This document shows, one piece after another, positions 6,913 to 14,827 of a stretch of 52,225 nt of DNA. Position numbers and translations under genes: made by a program. Under the pieces are notes generated by a model. That model was not told where the DNA came from, did not search any database, and saw only the letters and a list, made by a program, of their open reading frames with translations. This DNA is from Phycisphaerae bacterium (GTDB lineage: Bacteria > Planctomycetota > Phycisphaerae > Phycisphaerales > SM1A02): assembly GCA_016795035.1 (NCBI GenBank), contig JAEUIT010000049.1, positions 1 to 52,225 of the forward strand. Reading direction: 5' to 3'. How positions within the stretch are numbered: the stretch's first letter is position 1; every line of letters starts with the position of its first letter.

Positions 6913-9800
6913 GTCGCGTGCCTTCCATGCGCTTCCTTGGCGTGCCGGAGGGTTCGACGCCGCGCCGTCTCCTCGGCTTGCCTGACGGTCCGCTCGACGT
7001 TGCAGCCATCGACGAGGCGCTTGACCGGCAGCGCGATCGCATCCGCCGTCACCCCGCCGCCGGCGAGCGCGACGCGGCGCGCCTCCTGCGCCTGCTCGAG
7101 CAGATCGCCGAAGAGCTTCGCGCCGCGGCCCTTCGCGAGGAGGCGCAGCCGGCGCGATCCGCGCCGCCCACGGTTCGCACGGCGCCGGGCGTGGCGCTAA
7201 CGGAGTTCGATCGCGAAGTGCTGGCGACGCTCGTCACGATGGGCGGATGGAATCACGAGAGCCGCACGCGCCTGCTGGCGATCGCGGCGAAGCACGGCGT
7301 CGGCGGCAAGGGGCTGCAGACCGTGTTGCTCGGTCTCGCGGGCGCGCTCAAGTCTGGCGCGATTCGCGCGCAGGATCGCCCGCAATCGGCGATCGCGCGC
7401 AGCGGCGTCTGGACGCGAGCGGAGCCGTCGCGACTCACCGTTGCATTCGAACAGCTTGACGAGGCGCTCTCGCGCGAGGTGCGCGGCGACACGCCGGGGA
7501 GCCTGCTGCGGCTCCTCCTGGTCTTCGTCGGCGTCGCCGTCGCGGCGGCGTACTTTCTCGTCGTTGCACTCTCGCCGTCACCTCCGCCGCCGGCGCCGCA
7601 GCCTCCTCCGCCGTCGCCCGAGGAGATCGCGCGCACCGTCGAGCCGCCGACGGCGCCGGTCGTGCCCGTCGAGCGCGCCGGCTTCGTCACGCCCATGCGC
7701 TGGCCGTCGCCGCCCTTCCTCAAGGGCGCGGAGCCGACCGACGAGTCCCGTGCCGCGGTGCGCGACGTCGCGAACGCGGCGTCAGAGCTGGCGACGCTCG
7801 CCCGCAAGATGCAGCTCGAGGCCAATCGCCCGAGCGACCAGACCTTCCAGCGCTGGGACGCGATCCAGGAGTCGTACGCCAAGTGCTGGCCGCTGCTCGA
7901 TCCGGTCACGCGCGTCGCCGGCATCGAGGCGAGCGTCGCGGTGCTGCGGCCGATCCAGTCCGACGACGTTGCAGCTCGTTTCCTCGCCGCGTGGCGCGTC
8001 GACACGGTCATCCTCGACCAACCGTTCGGCGTGTGGGGCGGCGCCTGGTCGGCAGGCATGCTTGCGGAAGTCGCGGCGCGTCCGTCGTCGCCCGATTCGG
8101 TGGCGGCGCAGGCGATCGACAAGCTCGAGTCGATGGTCCCGCGCCGGGCGCTCCTGAAGGGGCGCGGAACCTCCGTCTTCGACGGTGCGGCCGGCGCGTG
8201 GCTCGATCGCGCGGCGACGTTCCTCGCGGTGCCTTCGAACGACGCGACTGCCTTCGCGAACCGCTGGGAGCGCTGGTTCGACGCCCAGGCCGCCGTGCGC
8301 AAGGGACCGGGACTCGAAGGCGCATACATCGACGCGATGGGCGCAGTGTTAGGCGGAAGCCTCGCGCTCGCCGAAGCGGGATCGGGCAGCGAGCTGCTCG
8401 GGCGCCTGCTCGCCGGCGTCGACTGGACGGAGCGATCGGCCGATCAGCGCCGCGCCCGCGATGCGATGACGATCTGGTTCACCGATCGCAACCTCGCCGC
8501 GTCGCGCCTCTGGGTGCTCACGAGCATGCTCGACCTCTCCTACGAGGCCGCGTGGTTCGTGCCGGATTTCGTGAGCGATCCGAACGCGGATCCCGAGACG
8601 CGCTCGAAGCTCCTCGAGCGCATCATGGCGGCGTGGCCCATGCCGAAGGGCGTGAGCGCCGTGGGCGGCGGCGTGGTCGTCGACAAGAAGTCGCTCGATC
8701 GCTGGCGCGCGACCTTGAAGCGCATCGACGAGGCGCCGGGATCCGCACCGGTCGATCGTCTTCGTCTCGCGCTTCTCTATGGCCGATTGAACATGGCCGC
8801 GCAAGCCTTCGCGACCGGCGAAGCGGACGTCGCCGACGCGGAGCTCGCCGACATCGAGTCGGAATTGACGACGCCGCGCGAACGTCGCGGCGTCGGCTCG
8901 CTCACGCCGGGACGGACGTCGGGCGTCGACGGCGAGTTCGCCACCGAATACGAGGCCGCAGGCCGCAACGAGACGAAGCGCGTCGAAGTGCTGCGGACGC
9001 TGCGCTCGCGACCGACCGCCGGCGACCTGGGCCCGCGTGACGCGCAGCTCTTCGTCGAGGAAGCGCTGCGAAGCTCGTCGACCGACGTGCGTTCGCTCGC
9101 GCAGGACATCCTCGTCGATCGCTTCGCCAGCGGACCGACCGTATTGCTCGAAGTGCTCGACCAGCTCGCGACCGGGTCGTTGCCGGAGTCGGTCGTCGGG
9201 ATGATCGAGGAGATCACGTCGGAGAAGTTCGACGACGCACGGGGCGACGAGCGCGTCCGCCGCGTGCGGCTCGCGCTGGTGCGACGGCTGCTCGAGTTCG
9301 AGACCTCCGACGCTCGCGCGATCGACTCGCTCTCGCGCGACCTGGCGGCCTCGTACATCGAGCGCGGGCGACTCTTCCGCGTCGGATTCGAGGAGCCGCC
9401 GCCCGAGCTTTCGGCCGAAGCCGCCGCCGCGCGCCTCGCCGACCAATGGCGCGTGAAGGCTGGTTCGATCTTCCTCGCGGACCCGTTCCCCGCGACGCTC
9501 GACGAACTCGATCGGCGCCGCACGGTGCGTCGGCGCCTCGTCGAAGGCGCGGTGCAGGCGTGCGCCGCCGAGCTCGGATCGCTCATCGAGCTCGTCGCCG
9601 CCGTGGCCGTCGCCGATCGGCCCTCCATGCGGCAGCAGGCCGCGACGGTGCTCCAGGACTGCTTCGACCGGCGCGCGAAGGCGTCGTCGGCGATCGATCA
9701 GATCCTCGAGCTCGAGCGCGGGATCGCGCGCATCTACGACCTGTGGTTCGAGCCGACGGAGCCTGGCGCCGGCACGCCGGAGCAAGGGAACGCCGTATGA
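6909..9800 (+). CDS. Single-pass membrane protein with J-like N-terminus and large periplasmic domain
   Basis: 963 residues, starting with GTG in a GTGA overlap. Residues 1-196 are cytoplasmic. The first about 65 (RFLGVPEGSTPRRLLGLP, then a helix pair) resemble the 'LLGL...I..A...R' J-domain-like module common in multidomain planctomycete proteins, here degenerate. One membrane helix follows (SLLRLLLVFVGVAVAAAYFL, about 197-220), then a Pro-rich spacer and about 730 helical residues outside the membrane, with no recognised catalytic site. It ends in an ATGA overlap with the next gene. It would connect the cytoplasm to the secreted partners of the cluster; this role is inferred from topology and position. 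Confidence 0.72.
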   Translation: MSRVPSMRFLGVPEGSTPRRLLGLPDGPLDVAAIDEALDRQRDRIRRHPAAGERDAARLLRLLEQIAEELRAAALREEAQPARSAPPTVRTAPGVALTEFDREVLATLVTMGGWNHESRTRLLAIAAKHGVGGKGLQTVLLGLAGALKSGAIRAQDRPQSAIARSGVWTRAEPSRLTVAFEQLDEALSREVRGDTPGSLLRLLLVFVGVAVAAAYFLVVALSPSPPPPAPQPPPPSPEEIARTVEPPTAPVVPVERAGFVTPMRWPSPPFLKGAEPTDESRAAVRDVANAASELATLARKMQLEANRPSDQTFQRWDAIQESYAKCWPLLDPVTRVAGIEASVAVLRPIQSDDVAARFLAAWRVDTVILDQPFGVWGGAWSAGMLAEVAARPSSPDSVAAQAIDKLESMVPRRALLKGRGTSVFDGAAGAWLDRAATFLAVPSNDATAFANRWERWFDAQAAVRKGPGLEGAYIDAMGAVLGGSLALAEAGSGSELLGRLLAGVDWTERSADQRRARDAMTIWFTDRNLAASRLWVLTSMLDLSYEAAWFVPDFVSDPNADPETRSKLLERIMAAWPMPKGVSAVGGGVVVDKKSLDRWRATLKRIDEAPGSAPVDRLRLALLYGRLNMAAQAFATGEADVADAELADIESELTTPRERRGVGSLTPGRTSGVDGEFATEYEAAGRNETKRVEVLRTLRSRPTAGDLGPRDAQLFVEEALRSSSTDVRSLAQDILVDRFASGPTVLLEVLDQLATGSLPESVVGMIEEITSEKFDDARGDERVRRVRLALVRRLLEFETSDARAIDSLSRDLAASYIERGRLFRVGFEEPPPELSAEAAAARLADQWRVKAGSIFLADPFPATLDELDRRRTVRRRLVEGAVQACAAELGSLIELVAAVAVADRPSMRQQAATVLQDCFDRRAKASSAIDQILELERGIARIYDLWFEPTEPGAGTPEQGNAV

Positions 9801-10612
9801 GAACGCCACGAACCGTACTCTCCGTTGCAGCCGCCGCCTGCCTCTCGCTGGGGCTCGCCCTCGGCGGCGCCGTGCAGTCGGCGTCGCGCGATTGGACCGG
9901 TCGGCTCGAGCGGCTCAATCCCAACATGCCGTCGGCCTACTTCGAGCTCGCCGAGGACATCGCCGACGTCGCGGTGACGAAGGAGGAGAAGGACCTCGCG
10001 CGCACGCTCTTCGCGCTCTCGGGCGCGCTCGATCGCGAGCGATACGGCCGATCCGCGGCGCTCGCGCTCGCCCAACTCGCCGAGGACCTGCAACGTCGAC
10101 GCGCGCTGACGGCGCTCGCGTCGCTTCTCGGCGACCGCAAGGGCGCGACCGGCGACTGGTCGGGCGGCGACGGCCGCTCGGTGACGGGCGAGGCGACGAT
10201 CAGCCTGACGGCCGCGATCGCGGTCTCCGAAGCGTTCAGCCATTACCGTCGCGGGCAAGGCCAACGCGCGACGAGCGCCCTGCGCAACCCGGAGGTCGAG
10301 GCGATTCTCGTGCGCCTCGGCACCGGATCCCCCGGCGGCGTCGACCGATTCCGCGAGGATCTTCGCGTCTATAAGGGCGGGCTTCGTCCGCAGGTCGCCG
10401 GCGACGCGCTTGGCGCGATGCTCGCAATCGAGGAAGCCGCGCTCGCCGCCGCCGCGTCGGCCGCGGAGCCGCGCTCGTGGAGTTCGACGCTCATCGAGAC
10501 GAACGGGCGGCCGCTCATCGAGATCGACGCGGCGCGCGTCGACGAGGCGTTCGGCGTCGATTCGTCGAGGCCGTACTACCGCAAGGGGCGGTGGGTCGCG
10601 AGCGGCGAGTGA
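9797..10612 (+). CDS. Secreted protein closing the TolQ/ExbD cluster, function unknown
   Basis: 271 residues with a clear signal peptide (VLSVAAAACLSLGLALGG) and no recognised domain. The middle is helical and Ala/Arg/Leu-rich, and the C-terminus (ARVDEAFGVDSSRPYYRKGR) is aromatic and basic. The ATG sits in an ATGA overlap with the previous stop, so it belongs to the same transcript. It is the last gene of the eight and is convergent, only 9 nt apart, with the DUF1080 lipoprotein gene. I see no terminator hairpin between the two. Confidence 0.65.
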   Translation: MRTPRTVLSVAAAACLSLGLALGGAVQSASRDWTGRLERLNPNMPSAYFELAEDIADVAVTKEEKDLARTLFALSGALDRERYGRSAALALAQLAEDLQRRRALTALASLLGDRKGATGDWSGGDGRSVTGEATISLTAAIAVSEAFSHYRRGQGQRATSALRNPEVEAILVRLGTGSPGGVDRFREDLRVYKGGLRPQVAGDALGAMLAIEEAALAAAASAAEPRSWSSTLIETNGRPLIEIDAARVDEAFGVDSSRPYYRKGRWVASGE

Positions 10613-10621
10613 CGGGGGCGG

Positions 10622-11296
10622 TCAGGGTTTCGGCTGCAACGGGGAGATCCGGATGTTCCGCCAGCGGACGGCGGGAGCATCGGTGCGCGGGCTGATCGAG
10701 TGGACCTGCAACGCGATGATGCCGCTCGACGCCGCGTCGTCGACGAGCGTCGCGGCAGGCACGCCGTTGATCCAGGTGCGAATCTCGTTTCCGCGCGCCT
10801 CGATGCGGAGCGCGTTCCACGCCATCGGGCGGTAGGCCGCGCGGGCGTCGGGGTTCGTCGCCAGCGGAGCGAGCCATCCGCGCTTGCCCTCCTCGTAGAT
10901 GCCCGCCGACCAGCCGCGCGAGGTCGGATCGATCTCGGCCTGATAGCCGACGACGCGCTCCTTCGCCGGGTCGCCCGGCGCGTCGATCGACGAGCGGAAC
11001 TGCACCCCCGAGTTGAAGCCGGGGTCGATCTGGAACTCGAGTTCGAGCGTGAAGTCGCCGTAGGCCGCCTCGGTGCAAAGAAACGCGTTGCGCTCGCCCT
11101 TCCGCGGGCGCCCGACGATCGCGCCGTCCTCGACGGAGAAGTCCGCCGCGCCCCCGTGCGGCACCCAGCCGTCGAGCGTGGCGCCGTCGAAGAGGGCGAT
11201 CGTCACCGGCGCGGGGGCCGGGGCCTTCGGCGGCGCGTGGCAGCCTGCAACGACGAGCGCCGCAGCAACGACGAGAGCAAGCTCAGCGATTCGCAT
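10622..11296 (-). CDS. DUF1080 (3-keto-disaccharide hydrolase-like) lipoprotein
   Basis: 224 residues. The N-terminus ends in the lipobox VVAGC, giving a lipid-anchored Cys19. The body is a concanavalin-like beta-sandwich of the DUF1080 family: ALFDGATLDGWVPHGG, then FTLELEFQIDPGFNSGVQFR, and a C-terminal IRISPL. DUF1080 proteins are very abundant in planctomycetes, and some cleave 3-keto glucosides. The start overlaps the end of the upstream dehydrogenase gene by 14 nt, so the two are co-translated. An oxidising enzyme followed by a keto-sugar hydrolase is a sensible pair, but the substrate is unknown. Confidence 0.88.
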   Translation of the reverse strand: MRIAELALVVAAALVVAGCHAPPKAPAPAPVTIALFDGATLDGWVPHGGAADFSVEDGAIVGRPRKGERNAFLCTEAAYGDFTLELEFQIDPGFNSGVQFRSSIDAPGDPAKERVVGYQAEIDPTSRGWSAGIYEEGKRGWLAPLATNPDARAAYRPMAWNALRIEARGNEIRTWINGVPAATLVDDAASSGIIALQVHSISPRTDAPAVRWRNIRISPLQPKP

Positions 11297-13454
11297 CACG
11301 CAACTCCTCCACGGTCCACGGCCGGGCTCGGCCGGCCCATCGGGCCCGCTCCTCGGCGACGCCGGCCGCGTCGATCGAGGTCGTGCACTCGCCGAAGCTG
11401 GCGCGCACGTACGCGATGACCGCGGCGAGATCCTCATCGTTGAGCGCAAGCGGCGTCATCGGCGGCCACCGTCGACCGTCGGGCATCATGCCGCCGTCGA
11501 CGCCGTGGAGGATCGCGCGCACGAGCCGCTCCGGCGCACCCCTCACGATGTCGGACCCGACGAGCGGCGGCGCCGTGCCTGCAACGCCGAGCGCCTCGGG
11601 GCCATGGCATGCGGCGCACGTCGCGAAGACGCGGCGGCCGCGGTCGACGAGCGCCGTCGGGATTGCCGTCGCGCTCGATCGCTTCGCGCGTGCGGCGGCC
11701 TTGTCGCTCGCGGCAACGGTCGCCTTCGCGAGAGACTGCAGCGACGCCGTGGGCGCGGACGCGACGAAGCGCCGAAGGTCGTCGAGCGGCGCCGTCGCGA
11801 CGAACGCGTCGAGGAGGACGCGGTCGTTCGGGTGGGCGGTCAGCGCCGCGACGCGGGCCGCGGCGATCTCCGCGTTGCCGGCGAGCGGCGCGGTCGCGAT
11901 CATCGCGGCCTGCCGAACCGCGGGCGCCGGCGACCGCAAGCGATCGCGCAACGTGCCGATCGCGAGCGACGCGCCGAGGATCGACGTCTCGTGGGCGAGA
12001 AGGTCGGGGGGCGCGCCGTCGTCGAGGGCGGGTAGCGGCGCGCCGAGCGCCGCCAGCGTTCGAAGCGCGTGTACGCGGCTCGCATCGGTCGCGGTCGCAT
12101 CGCGCACGAGCGTCGCAAGGTCGGCGTCGACGTCGCGGGCGTACCGCTCGACGAGGAGCCGCTGCGCCGTGTCGCGCCACCAGCCGTTCTCGTGGCGCAG
12201 CGCGCGAACCAACTCCACGTTGCTTGCCGCCGAAAGGCGCGGCGGCGCGGGCTGCGTCCAGCCCTCGGGCACGAGCCGCCAGACGCGTCCTTCGCCGATC
12301 GGAGCCTCGAGGCCGCGCTTCGCGATCTCGCCCTTGAGGTAGTCGGTGAGGAAGACCTTGTGCTGGATCACGCCGCGGGCGATGTCCGCGATGTACAGCG
12401 CGCCGTCGGGACCGATCGCGCAGGCCACCGGCCGGAACCGCTCGTCGGTCGAGCGGATAAGCTCGCCGCCCGGGAAGAGGTGCCGCGCGACGGGCACGCC
12501 GTCGGTCGAGTCGGCTGCAACGTCGAGCGAGAACGCCGAGACCAGGTTGCCGGCCGGCTCGCAGACGACGATCGCGCCCGAGAGCGCGTCGCCCATGGCG
12601 CCGGTGCGCACGATTGCCAGCCCGCACGCGGCCGTGAACGACGCGAGGGTGCCGTCGGCGCGCAGCACGCGCTCCTGGTAGCCGCGGTTGACGCCGGGCG
12701 TCGGGTGCGACGGATGTACCTCGGTGTCCTCGGCGATCGCCTTGCCGATCGACGCGAGCGACGCGTGCGGCTGCCGCGGCGCGAGCCACTTCGGAATCGC
12801 GTCGATCAGGACGGGCGCCGAGTTCGGCGCGTGGTAGAGCCGCCCGACGTCGTCCATCGTGAGGCCCCACTGGCCGTGCGGGCTCACGGGCATCGTCTCC
12901 ACGTTGCTGCCGTCGAAACGCACGCGCACCGGATGCTGCGAGAACTCGAGCCAGCCGTCGAGGCCGACGATAGGCCCGTTGCCCGCGTGCTCGGGGCTCT
13001 CGAGTCCGCCGAAGCCGTCGATCAGGCGGCGCACGGAGTCGGCGCGGCCGTCGCCGTCCTCGTCGACGGCATGCAGGAGCCACGGCGGCTCGATCACGAG
13101 CACGCCGGACCGGTAGGGCGTCGCGCCGCGCGGGAGCGTGAGGCCCGTGAGAAACTCGCTGCGCCGGTCGAACGTGCCGTCGCCGTCTTGGTCGGTGAGG
13201 ATCGCGACGCGATTGCGCGGCGAGCGCTCGGCCACGCCCGCGACGTCATTCATGTACGTGCGCATCTCCGTGACGAAGAGGCGCCCGTCCGCGTCGAAGG
13301 CGAGCGAGACCGGTGCAACGACGAGCGGGTCGCGGGCGACGAGCTCGAGGCGATAGCCCGGCGCGACGTCGAATCCCTCAGGAGTTCCGGGCGGCGTTCC
13401 CGGCGGCACGGCCGTGCCGACCAGCAACGTGGAGATCGCCGTCAGGGCGTGCAT
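11283..13454 (-). CDS. Planctomycete-type membrane-bound dehydrogenase with HEAT repeats and cytochrome c domain
   Basis: 723 residues in three parts. After a short signal-like N-terminus comes a beta-propeller of the PVC dehydrogenase / glucose-sorbosone type (YRLELVARDPLVVAPVSLAF, DQDGDGTFDRRSEFL, CAIGPDGALYIADIARG). An Ala-rich HEAT-like region spans about 420-600. A cytochrome c domain follows, with heme motif CAACH near residue 610 and a Met-containing GGMMPDGR loop as probable axial ligand. Proteins of this architecture are typical of Planctomycetes and are thought to oxidise sugars in the periplasm. It lies 21 nt after the gamma-lyase gene and overlaps the DUF1080 gene. Confidence 0.9.
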   Translation of the reverse strand: MHALTAISTLLVGTAVPPGTPPGTPEGFDVAPGYRLELVARDPLVVAPVSLAFDADGRLFVTEMRTYMNDVAGVAERSPRNRVAILTDQDGDGTFDRRSEFLTGLTLPRGATPYRSGVLVIEPPWLLHAVDEDGDGRADSVRRLIDGFGGLESPEHAGNGPIVGLDGWLEFSQHPVRVRFDGSNVETMPVSPHGQWGLTMDDVGRLYHAPNSAPVLIDAIPKWLAPRQPHASLASIGKAIAEDTEVHPSHPTPGVNRGYQERVLRADGTLASFTAACGLAIVRTGAMGDALSGAIVVCEPAGNLVSAFSLDVAADSTDGVPVARHLFPGGELIRSTDERFRPVACAIGPDGALYIADIARGVIQHKVFLTDYLKGEIAKRGLEAPIGEGRVWRLVPEGWTQPAPPRLSAASNVELVRALRHENGWWRDTAQRLLVERYARDVDADLATLVRDATATDASRVHALRTLAALGAPLPALDDGAPPDLLAHETSILGASLAIGTLRDRLRSPAPAVRQAAMIATAPLAGNAEIAAARVAALTAHPNDRVLLDAFVATAPLDDLRRFVASAPTASLQSLAKATVAASDKAAARAKRSSATAIPTALVDRGRRVFATCAACHGPEALGVAGTAPPLVGSDIVRGAPERLVRAILHGVDGGMMPDGRRWPPMTPLALNDEDLAAVIAYVRASFGECTTSIDAAGVAEERARWAGRARPWTVEELRDANR

Positions 13455-13475
13455 GACGGGGCGTGCATCGGGGCG

Positions 13476-14669
13476 TCAGACCTTGGCGAGCGCGGTTTCG
13501 AGGTCGGCGATGAGGTCGTCGGGATTCTCGATGCCGACCGAGAGGCGCACGAGCGTGTCGCTGATGCCGAGCTTCGCGCGATTCTCGGGCGGCACGCTCG
13601 CGTGCGTCATGATCGCCGGATGCTCGATGAGGCTCTCGACGCCGCCGAGGCTCTCGGCGAGCGCGAAGAGGTGGACGTTCTCGAGGAAGCGACGGCTCTC
13701 GTCCAGACCGCCCTTCAGGAAGATGGTGATCATGCCGCCGAACGCGGGACGGCCGTTGAGACGCATCTGCACGCCCGCGAGCGAGTGCTGCGGATGGCTG
13801 CGGAGCCCGGGATAGACGACCTTCTCGACCTTCGGATGCTTCTCGAGCCACTCCGCGATCGACTGTGCGCTCGTGCAGTGCCGCGCCATGCGCACGGCGA
13901 GCGTCTTCAAGCCGCGGAGCGCGAGGTACGCGTCGAACGGCCCCATCACGCTGCCGATCGCGTTCTGCATGAAGCGGAGCTTCTCGGCGAGATCCTTGCG
14001 TCGCGTCACGAGGACGCCGCCGACGGTGTCGGAGTGGCCGCCGATGTACTTCGTGGCCGAGTGCATCACGATGTCGATGCCGAGTTCGAGCGGGCGTTGC
14101 AGCATCGGGCTCGCGAACGTGTTGTCGCACACGGTGATCGCGCCGTACTTCTTGCCGATGCGCGCGACCTCGGCGATGTCGGCGAGCTTGAGCGTCGGAT
14201 TCGTCGGCGTCTCCGTCCAGATCATCTTCGCCTTGCTCGACGCGACCGCCTCCTCGATGCGCTTCGGGTCCGTCATGTCGACGTAGACCGGCTTCAGGCC
14301 CATCGAGCGCTCACGCACGCGCGAGAAGAGGCGATACGTGCCGCCGTACATGTCGTCCATCGCGACGAGCGAGTCGCCCGTGTTCAGGAGTTCGAGGCAA
14401 GTCCCCGTTGCAGCCAGGCCGGACGCGAACGCGAAGCCGCCGCACGTCCGCTCGTCGTCTTCGGTGAGGCCGCTCGACTCGAGGTTCGCGATGCAGCGCT
14501 CGAACGCGAAGCGCGTCGCGTTGTGGCTGCGCGAATACTCGAAGCCCTTGTGCACGCCCGGCGACTCCTGCGCGAACGTCGACGAGGTGTAGATCGGCGG
14601 CATGACCGCGCCGGTCGTGGGATCGGGGCGTTGGCCGCCGTGAATGCAGCGAGAGTCGAGGTGGAGCAT
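13476..14669 (-). CDS. Cystathionine gamma-lyase / gamma-synthase (PLP enzyme)
   Basis: 397 residues of the Cys/Met-metabolism PLP family, cytoplasmic. The PLP lysine is K207 in HSATKYIGGHSDTVGG. Other family blocks are EYSRSHNATR (phosphate contact), ASGLAATGTCL and WTETPTNPTLKLADI. The C-terminal ends in the usual VRLSVGIENPDDLIADLETAL. The gene just upstream encodes cystathionine beta-synthase, so reverse transsulfuration (homocysteine to cysteine) is the likely pathway and gamma-lyase the likelier activity. Gamma-synthase cannot be excluded by sequence alone. Confidence 0.93.
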   Translation of the reverse strand: MLHLDSRCIHGGQRPDPTTGAVMPPIYTSSTFAQESPGVHKGFEYSRSHNATRFAFERCIANLESSGLTEDDERTCGGFAFASGLAATGTCLELLNTGDSLVAMDDMYGGTYRLFSRVRERSMGLKPVYVDMTDPKRIEEAVASSKAKMIWTETPTNPTLKLADIAEVARIGKKYGAITVCDNTFASPMLQRPLELGIDIVMHSATKYIGGHSDTVGGVLVTRRKDLAEKLRFMQNAIGSVMGPFDAYLALRGLKTLAVRMARHCTSAQSIAEWLEKHPKVEKVVYPGLRSHPQHSLAGVQMRLNGRPAFGGMITIFLKGGLDESRRFLENVHLFALAESLGGVESLIEHPAIMTHASVPPENRAKLGISDTLVRLSVGIENPDDLIADLETALAKV

Positions 14670-14688
14670 GGGGGAGAGAAAGGGGTCG

Positions 14689-14822
14689 GGGTTCAGGGTT
14701 CAGGGTTCAGGGTGGAAGAAGGAGTCAGGATTTAGGAGTCAGGAGTCAGGGGAAAGGCGCTTTGGCCTTTTGGGCGCCGGGTGCATTTCCACTGACTCCT
14801 GACTCCTCAATCCTGACTCCTT
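14689..14822. repeat. Intergenic element: GGGTTCA repeats plus 37-bp inverted repeat
   Basis: Three tandem GGGTTCA units (14689-14709) precede a large inverted repeat. The arms at 14719-14755 and 14786-14822 match over 37 nt with two mismatches and are built from GGAGTCA/TGACTCC words. The loop contains its own GGCGC/GCGCC stem. It fills most of the gap between the beta-synthase and gamma-lyase genes, which run in the same direction. A related element lies at 46625-46733. Confidence 0.8.
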
Positions 14823-14827
14823 GGTTC

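Noticed and set aside
8349..9809. Long minus-strand open frame across the membrane protein gene
   Set aside because: Same GC-driven shadow effect. The sense protein has a membrane helix and coupled ends; the antisense product is basic and repetitive.
14689..14712. Telomere-like repeat GGGTTCA
   Set aside because: Only three units, located between bacterial genes; a tandem duplication beside a repeat element is a simpler reading.
12069..14735. Very long plus-strand frame across the dehydrogenase and gamma-lyase genes
   Set aside because: It crosses two well-identified genes on the other strand and has no recognisable domain.
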